A stretch of DNA of 42,196 nucleotides, taken from Spirochaetales bacterium (GTDB lineage Bacteria > Spirochaetota > GWE2-31-10). Both the position numbers and the translations under genes were made by a program. Under the pieces are notes generated by a model. It ran no database searches. It saw only the letters and a list, made by a program, of their open reading frames with translations, and had not been told where the DNA came from. The stretch's first letter is position 1. Every line of letters starts with the position of its first letter. Of the stretch, positions 37,171-42,196 are shown piece after piece. Where the stretch lies: positions 1 to 42,196 of the forward strand of contig JAGANG010000033.1 in assembly GCA_017624275.1 (NCBI GenBank), given 5' to 3'.

Positions 37171-39243
37171 ATGCTGCTTTCTGCATTATCTCATCCTGTA
37201 AGTAATTTAAAAAATTGCGGGCCGAAACGTGCGGCGTTGTTGAAAAAACTGGGGATTTTTACCGTAAAAGATTTGCTTTTATTTTTTCCCCGAGCATATT
37301 CAGACCGGACGGCTTTGGTATCGTTGCGAGAAGCTGCACAAAACGGCAGCGGAACCGTTCGAGTAAAAGTAATAGACCACAGATTAATTGGAAATCGTTA
37401 CAAAAAATTTTTAAAAGTAATTGTGCAGGATACCGTCGGGACTTTCGGTGCGTTGTTGTGCTTTCATCGCAATTTTTTGAAAAACAAATTAAAGCAGGGA
37501 GATTCCTTTTTTATTACCGGAAAGTTCTCAAAGAATTACAATGAGATTCAATCCTCTTCATTTGAAATTGAGCCAATCGGAGAAAATGAAGAATTTACCG
37601 GAAAAATCATGCCGGTTTATCCGTTGACTGAGGGGTTAAATCAAAATATTTTACGCCGATTGTTGCAGGATACTATAAAGGATTACATTCCTCGGCTGGA
37701 AGAAGAATTACCCGAATGGTGCATAAAACATTATCGACTTTACGGCGGTGCGAAAGCAATACAAGCTATTCATTTTCCGCTTTCGAGTAACGATTACTTG
37801 GAAGCTCGTCGTAGACTAATATTTGAAGAGTTTTTTTTCCAAAAGCTTTTTCTTATTGACCGAAAAAATCAGTCACGACAAACAAAAAATAAGCGACCGG
37901 AAATTGCACATAATTACCAAAAAGCAGTAATCGAACATTTACCGTTTTCATTGATGGATTATCAAAAAGCGGCACTTGAAGAACTTCGCAAAAATATGTT
38001 TTCCGAAAATGTTTTTTCTATATTATTGCAGGGAGATGTAGGCAGCGGAAAAACATTAGTGGCACTTTTGGCAATGCTTGATGCGGTAGAATGCGGATAT
38101 CAAGCTGTACTGCTTGTTCCTACGGAAGTTTTGGCTACTCAACATTATCGAACTATCAGAAATTATACTCGTGACTTATGGCTTGATACGGCACTTTTGA
38201 CAGGGAATATGTCGAAAAAAGAGCGTGATAATATTTTGTCGGGATTGAAATCCGGGGAAATAAAAATTGCAGTTGGAACTCATGCTTTGTTCAGTGCCGA
38301 TGTAGAATATCGTAATCTTGGTTTTGCCGTAATAGATGAGCAACATCGATTCGGAGTAGAACAACGTTATCAACTTCTTTCAAAAGGAACAGGTGTAGAT
38401 TTACTGTTGATGACTGCGACTCCCATTCCGCAAAGTTTGGCTCAGTCTTTATATGGCGATTTAGATCTTGTAACAATGCGTGGAAAAATCACCGGACGGC
38501 TTCCCGTACGCACGTGGGTAGTAGAAGATAATCAAGAGCGAATTACATCAATGCATGCCTGGATAAAAAAAACATTGGCAGAAGATGACGGACGGGCAAT
38601 TTTTGTTTATCCGTTGATAGAAGATACCGGGAAATCGGATGTAAAAAACTTACAAGATGAATCTGAAAAACTTGCCGGTATTTACAAAGACGAAGGCTGT
38701 ATTTCTATACATTCCGGCACACCGGCACCGGAAAAAGACCAAATTATCCAAGATTTTCGCAGCGGAAAAATAAAAGTACTTGCAGCAACTACGGTTGTAG
38801 AAGTAGGGCTCGATGTGCCGGATGCCAATATTATAGTAGTAGAAAATGCAGATCATTTCGGGCTGAGTACACTTCATCAGTTGCGTGGGCGTGTCGGGCG
38901 AAACAGCAAACAAGGATACATGATATTAATTCCCGGGGAAAGAGTAACGGAACAGGGAATGCAAAGATTGGGAATCTTGCGTAATGAACATGACGGTTTT
39001 CGTATTGCCGAACAGGATTTGCAAATGCGTGGGCCGGGGGACTTTATAGGAAATCGTCAATCGGGAATGTTTAATATCAGGCTGGCGGATATTAAACATG
39101 ATATGCAATTACTGCTCGACAGCGGAAAAGCAGCCGAACATTTAGCAAAGGAAGACCCGGCAATGGAACAGACTCAACATATTATTACACGGGAATCATT
39201 CCATTTACGTATAAAAAACTATATCGATAATATTACAACTTAG
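37171..39243 (+). CDS. recG: ATP-dependent DNA helicase RecG
   Basis: Remodels stalled forks and branched DNA. 690 aa, full length. N-terminal HhH/wedge region (LSHPVSNLKNCGPKRAALLKKLGI) with an OB-fold, Walker A LLQGDVGSGKT near residue 290, DEQH in VIDEQHRFGVEQR near 390, TATPIPQS, and motif VI HQLRGRVGRNSKQGY with the TRG-like segment QMRGPGDFIGNRQSGM. AAGG precedes the ATG. Third gene of the murG set. Confidence 0.96.
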   Translation: MLLSALSHPVSNLKNCGPKRAALLKKLGIFTVKDLLLFFPRAYSDRTALVSLREAAQNGSGTVRVKVIDHRLIGNRYKKFLKVIVQDTVGTFGALLCFHRNFLKNKLKQGDSFFITGKFSKNYNEIQSSSFEIEPIGENEEFTGKIMPVYPLTEGLNQNILRRLLQDTIKDYIPRLEEELPEWCIKHYRLYGGAKAIQAIHFPLSSNDYLEARRRLIFEEFFFQKLFLIDRKNQSRQTKNKRPEIAHNYQKAVIEHLPFSLMDYQKAALEELRKNMFSENVFSILLQGDVGSGKTLVALLAMLDAVECGYQAVLLVPTEVLATQHYRTIRNYTRDLWLDTALLTGNMSKKERDNILSGLKSGEIKIAVGTHALFSADVEYRNLGFAVIDEQHRFGVEQRYQLLSKGTGVDLLLMTATPIPQSLAQSLYGDLDLVTMRGKITGRLPVRTWVVEDNQERITSMHAWIKKTLAEDDGRAIFVYPLIEDTGKSDVKNLQDESEKLAGIYKDEGCISIHSGTPAPEKDQIIQDFRSGKIKVLAATTVVEVGLDVPDANIIVVENADHFGLSTLHQLRGRVGRNSKQGYMILIPGERVTEQGMQRLGILRNEHDGFRIAEQDLQMRGPGDFIGNRQSGMFNIRLADIKHDMQLLLDSGKAAEHLAKEDPAMEQTQHIITRESFHLRIKNYIDNITT

Positions 39244-39326
39244 AAAAGTATTGATTGGAAACTTTATTTGACTTTTCCAATGAAATGATTATAAGTACTT
39301 CTAAAAAAAGAAATAACGGAGAAAAA

Positions 39327-39614
39327 ATGTTCGCTGACGGAGAGATTTTTGAAATTATAATGTTGATTTGCTTTGGTTGTTCGTGGCCGGTAACGATTTT
39401 AAAAACAGTAAAATCAAAAACTGTAAAAGGCATTACGCCGATATTTTATTATTTAGTATTAATCGGGTATATTTCCGGAGCAATTTATAAATTCTTTTAT
39501 CATTTCAATTATGTATTTTTTCTGTACATAATCAATATTATCACTGTTTCTACTCAACTTTGTTTGTATTACTACTATTATAATAAAGAAAAGAATGGAG
39601 ATTTACATGCATAG
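39327..39614 (+). CDS. Small PQ-loop/SWEET-like membrane protein
   Basis: 95 aa with three hydrophobic segments. FGCSWPVTILKTVKSKTVKGITPIFYYLVLIGYISG has the W-P and K-S-K-x-V-K-G features of PQ-loop/SWEET-type half-transporters, but the match is short, so the family is tentative. I start at MFADGEIF (39327), with CGGAG before it, because an extension to 39255 has no binding site. Its end overlaps the rhomboid-like start by 8 nt, so the two are coupled. Confidence 0.55.
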   Translation: MFADGEIFEIIMLICFGCSWPVTILKTVKSKTVKGITPIFYYLVLIGYISGAIYKFFYHFNYVFFLYIINIITVSTQLCLYYYYYNKEKNGDLHA

Positions 39615-40488
39615 ATATAAAAAACAACAAGGTTTACCGGTAACGTTTACGCTTATATTTTTGATGATATTAACATTCATTTTGCAAAAAGCTAATCCGG
39701 CGATGTTTGTAAAGTATTTTGCATTGAAAGGCGGTTTTGTAGATTTTTATCCGTGGCAATTTGTTACATATATATTCTTAGAAAATGTTTCAGGTTTTAC
39801 TTTTTTCTTCAAGGCATTGATTGTTTTTATGTTTTCCTCCTCGTTGGAAGCCGGATGGTCGTCGACAAAACTGGGAATATTTTTAGTTCTTACTGTTTTA
39901 CCTAAAAGTATAATAGCTGCGATTTTCTCTATTTTTACTCCCGGGCTTCCTTTAGAAGCAATTCTTAACGGAGTAGACGGATTATTAAATCCTAATTCAT
40001 TGTTCTTGTCGTTGATGATAGCTTACGGATTTTTACACCGTGAAGAAGTTATTTATTTGTTCTTTATTATTCCGATAAAAATCTGGACGCTGGCTGTTAT
40101 TTCAATAATTTTTGCTGCAATAGGAATGTTGGGAACATTGGCAACGATGGGATTGCCGTTGAATGTAATACTTACGATAATCCAGCTTTCGGGATATTTG
40201 GGAATATTAGTTTTTTCCGGACAAATATTCCGCTTGGCAAATGTAAGCCGAAAATATCACGTCTTTAGAAAAAAACATGTATCGCCTGATACAATAACAT
40301 TGGAAGAAACCCGAAAAGTATTGGAAGAAATGATAAAAATAACGGAAGAAACAAGAGAAGAAGAAAAAAGAAACTCAGAAGACAACAATCCTCTTTGTGA
40401 TCCGATAGATTTTGATGAAAATGACCAATATTGCAAAGATTGCGAAAAATTCAAACGCTGTTTAGAGCGAAAAAAAACTACAAAATAA
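39607..40488 (+). CDS. Rhomboid-fold membrane protein lacking catalytic residues
   Basis: 293 aa. Six or seven TM helices with rhomboid features: YPWQFVTYIFLEN (family W..vT..F.H), a long ALIVFMFSSSLEAGW segment (family Nm..l..G..lE..wG), then GVDGLLNPNSLFLSLMIAYGFLH and a later ILTIIQLSGYLGILVFSG. In active proteases the GxSG Ser and the later His form the dyad; here GVDG (D124) replaces GASG and no His is seen in IQLSGYLG, so a protease role is unlikely. The cytoplasmic tail ends with four Cys (CDP..., CKDCEKFKRC), a possible metal site. I start at MHRYK (39607), with GGAG 8 nt upstream, rather than at 39595. Confidence 0.72.
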   Translation: MHRYKKQQGLPVTFTLIFLMILTFILQKANPAMFVKYFALKGGFVDFYPWQFVTYIFLENVSGFTFFFKALIVFMFSSSLEAGWSSTKLGIFLVLTVLPKSIIAAIFSIFTPGLPLEAILNGVDGLLNPNSLFLSLMIAYGFLHREEVIYLFFIIPIKIWTLAVISIIFAAIGMLGTLATMGLPLNVILTIIQLSGYLGILVFSGQIFRLANVSRKYHVFRKKHVSPDTITLEETRKVLEEMIKITEETREEEKRNSEDNNPLCDPIDFDENDQYCKDCEKFKRCLERKKTTK

Positions 40489-40494
40489 TAAACA

Positions 40495-40521
40495 TTTATG
40501 CCGGATTAAATCCGGCATAAA
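40495..40521. terminator. Hairpin between the rhomboid-like gene and the XRE gene
   Basis: TTTATGCCGGAT, 3-nt loop, ATCCGGCATAAA: perfect 12-bp stem. T-runs are short on both sides. Convergent genes on either side. Confidence 0.6.
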
Positions 40522-40589
40522 AAAGCTTGCAAGTGTAACCAGATTTATATTTTTATAAATAAACTATTCATTCGATTTATCAAAATCAG

Positions 40590-40919
40590 TTACTTTTCAT
40601 TGATAACTTCCGTTAATGCCGATTCTACAAAATCTTTATAAGTCATACTTATTACTTGTTTTATGCTTTCTTGAAAATGTTGAGGAACATTGAATGAAGC
40701 AGAAATCGGCATGAATAAATGACAAACATCGATATTTAACGCTTCTGAAATTTGCGATAAAGTTTTTTCGCTGGGCCATGCTCGGGAAAGTTCCACATTT
40801 TTAATTGTTTCTTCTGACATTCCAATCATTTCTGCCAATTGAAATTGAGTCAATTTTCGTGATTTTCGTATTCTCTTTAAGTTTTCGGCTAATCTGTTCT
40901 GTATTTCTTTGGTTTGCAT
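40590..40919 (-). CDS. XRE family helix-turn-helix regulator
   Basis: 109 aa. N-terminal HTH_3 domain: LAENLKRIRKSRKLTQFQLAEMIGMSEETIKNVELSRAWPSEKTLSQISEALNIDV. The C-terminal 45 residues are amphipathic and may dimerise. No strong binding site is visible before the ATG. It faces away from the coiled-coil gene at 41086 with 166 bp between, so it may control that gene and itself. A phage repressor is a weaker alternative; no phage genes are nearby. Confidence 0.85.
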   Translation of the reverse strand: MQTKEIQNRLAENLKRIRKSRKLTQFQLAEMIGMSEETIKNVELSRAWPSEKTLSQISEALNIDVCHLFMPISASFNVPQHFQESIKQVISMTYKDFVESALTEVINEK

Positions 40920-40994
40920 AATTTTACTTATGCCTAAATAAGTTACAGAATTTAATGAAATTACAAGACATATAATTAAAAATATGTAGTAAAA

Positions 40995-41010
40995 ACACTT
41001 ATAAAAGTGT
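40995..41010. promoter_or_regulatory. Short dyad in the XRE/coiled-coil intergenic gap
   Basis: ACACTT-ATAA-AAGTGT, followed 10 bp on by a further CACTTT (41020-41025). XRE-type operators often look like this, but no test is possible from one site. Confidence 0.3.
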
Positions 41011-41085
41011 ATTGTTACGACACTTTAAAATTTTTAGGTAATGGTTAAAGCCTATGAATAATAAATAAATTTAGGAGTATGAATT

Positions 41086-41841
41086 ATGAGTGATCTTTTA
41101 GACATGTCCAATGTCATCGATAGTTTTAAAGCTGTCAGTACAGATGCAAAGCAAATGATGATTCCGGGGAATAATGCAATTTCTGCAATTACTACAGGCA
41201 TTTCCAATTTGGGAACCGGTGCGTTATCGGCTTGGAGTAATCGCACGATAGCCGGAATGAATTTAGCAGCAAGAGGTGTTACTGCTGCTGGTAGTGCAGT
41301 CGGAACAATCTTGAACGGCTGGCATGAAGAAAAAATGCAAAAGATTAATAATAAACACGAAAGAAAAATGCAAAAAATGCTTTATGAACATGAAGAATAT
41401 ATGCTGGAAGAGGAAAATCGTCATGCTGAAGTTATGCTAAAAGAACAACTTCGCCATGAAAGATATATAATCCGTGAACAACGAAAAGTCCTGGAAAAAA
41501 TACTTGAAGTCTCACTTGCCACCTACAATAAAAAAGCAGAATTATTAACGGCTCAAATGAATTGTATAGAAAGTACTTATCAACAGGAATTGCGACTTAT
41601 TAACGAAAACATTTCTTTTTTAGAACACGAGAAAGTTAAAATAAAAGACAATATGGAATTGTATATGGAACTAACTCGTGACATCAGAGAACGTTATAAA
41701 ACAAAAGACGAACTAATACGTGCTTATAATGAAGCTCACGTAAACCTAACTACGGCAATGAAATGTTTGGAGTTAGAGAAGCCACTTGGCTACAGTTTTC
41801 AAGAATCTGCAGCACAATTGAAAATGTTAGGAGGTAAATAA
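41086..41841 (+). CDS. Coiled-coil protein with five His-led 11-residue repeats, unknown function
   Basis: 251 aa, no signal peptide. The first 80 residues hold a Gly/Ala-rich, mildly hydrophobic region (residues 30-78; glycine spacing like a zipper). Residues 80-134 are five tandem 11-residue units that each begin with His (H80, H91, H102, H113, H124) and mostly carry Met four residues later (M84, M95, M106, M117). Residues 135-230 continue as heptad-type coiled coil. An 11-residue period is typical of right-handed or weakly wound coiled coils, and it places the His residues on one face. AGGAG precedes the ATG. The stop overlaps the next start as TAATG. No family is recognised. Confidence 0.75.
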   Translation: MSDLLDMSNVIDSFKAVSTDAKQMMIPGNNAISAITTGISNLGTGALSAWSNRTIAGMNLAARGVTAAGSAVGTILNGWHEEKMQKINNKHERKMQKMLYEHEEYMLEEENRHAEVMLKEQLRHERYIIREQRKVLEKILEVSLATYNKKAELLTAQMNCIESTYQQELRLINENISFLEHEKVKIKDNMELYMELTRDIRERYKTKDELIRAYNEAHVNLTTAMKCLELEKPLGYSFQESAAQLKMLGGK

Positions 41842-42196
41842 TGAATAAACTTGGATATACATTTATATTCTTAATATTAATTTCACTTTTTCCTTTTTAT
41901 GGAATTTTAGCTAATGAAGAAACGAATAACGTACCTTCACAAGAAATTACAGAGAGCATAGAGAAAAAAAATATAACTGAAAATGTAACTGAAAATATAA
42001 CCGAAAACGTAACTGAAAACGTAACTGAAAACGTAACTGAAAACGTAACTGAAAACGTAACTGAAAATGTAACTGAAAACGTAACTGAAAACGTAACTGA
42101 AAACGTAACTGAAAACGTAACTGAAAACGTAACTGAAAACGTAACTGAAAACGTAACTGAAAACGTAACTGAAAACGTAACTGAAAAAGTAACTGA
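41841..42196 (+). CDS. Secreted (V/I)TEN tandem-repeat protein, 3' end outside window
   Basis: At least 118 residues; the frame is open to the right edge. It has a signal peptide (MNKLGYTFIFLILISLFPFYGILA, cleavage after ILA) and then a short spacer, NEETNNVPSQEITESIEKKN. From residue 45 it is a run of (V/I)TEN units, almost invariant; the second to last becomes VTEK. GGAGGTAAATA precedes the ATG, inside the upstream gene. The function is unknown; such a low-complexity acidic stalk usually spaces a C-terminal domain that I cannot see. It forms an operon with the hendecad protein. Confidence 0.8.
   Translation, partial: MNKLGYTFIFLILISLFPFYGILANEETNNVPSQEITESIEKKNITENVTENITENVTENVTENVTENVTENVTENVTENVTENVTENVTENVTENVTENVTENVTENVTENVTEKVT
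41973..42196 (+). repeat. In-frame tandem repeat of a 12-bp unit, continues past the window
   Basis: Unit GTAACTGAAAAC, coding for VTEN. 18 full copies and 8 bases of a 19th. Variants: ATA in copies 1 and 3, ACC in copy 3, AAT in copies 1, 2 and 8, and AAA (Lys) in copy 18. Because the unit is a multiple of three, slippage would alter length without shifting the frame. Confidence 0.95.

Noticed and set aside
41973..42196. CRISPR-like array
   Set aside because: The repeats are directly adjacent with no spacers, and they are 12-bp in-frame codon repeats.

Overview
The window reads as an AT-rich spirochaete chromosome, most likely Treponema or a close relative. The evidence is gene content and style: spirochaetal lipoprotein signal peptides (short, with FSC, ISC or LGC lipoboxes), a two-subunit class I fumarase, a topA-xerC-hslV-hslU run, an orphan cheR-cheB pair away from other chemotaxis genes, and a very large Ig-repeat lipoprotein. 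I see no rRNA, tRNA, CRISPR or prophage. Almost all of the window is ordinary chromosome with short operons. The accessory parts are the left edge (a RAYT-type transposase fragment and the 3,090-residue lipoprotein) and the right edge (an XRE regulator, a coiled-coil protein and a secreted repeat protein).

Layout from left to right. 1-10 kb: transposase fragment, giant Ig-like lipoprotein, two back-to-back terminators. 10-17 kb (minus strand): hslU, hslV, xerC and topA, then an SH3 lipoprotein and eno. 17-19 kb: a polyprenol/dolichol-kinase-like membrane protein (minus) and a PAS-GGDEF diguanylate cyclase (plus). 19-22 kb (minus): bpt-murE-maa-like operon. 22-26 kb (minus): small hypothetical protein, secreted hypothetical protein, long lipoprotein and pepA. 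26-28 kb (plus): cheR-cheB, then a gene-free stretch with hairpins. 28.6-30.4 kb (minus): rpiB and the fumarase subunits. 30.6-31.8 kb: exported HEAT-like protein. 32-33.2 kb (minus): gpx, a TSCPD protein and an OhrR-type regulator. 33.4-35.3 kb: a methyl-accepting chemotaxis protein. 35.4-40.5 kb (plus): murG, a YggT protein, recG, a PQ-loop-like protein and a rhomboid-like protein without the catalytic residues. 40.6-42.2 kb: the XRE, hendecad coiled-coil and VTEN-repeat locus, which runs off the window.

Several groups work together. HslV and HslU form an ATP-dependent protease and are translationally coupled. MurE and MurG belong to peptidoglycan synthesis. CheR, CheB and the MCP belong to chemotactic adaptation. 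The gpx-TSCPD-ohrR set looks like a self-regulated peroxide-response operon, with a near-perfect sigma70 promoter whose -10 lies inside a 25-bp-arm palindrome. Genes inside operons are often joined by TAATG or ATGA overlaps.

The best candidates for something undescribed are three. First is the right-edge pair: a cytoplasmic protein with five exact 11-residue coiled-coil repeats that each begin with His, coupled to a secreted (V/I)TEN repeat protein and divergent from an XRE regulator. Second is the dead-rhomboid/PQ-loop membrane pair downstream of recG. Third is the giant lipoprotein with a propeller-like C-terminus. All function statements come from motif reading by eye; no database search was run.
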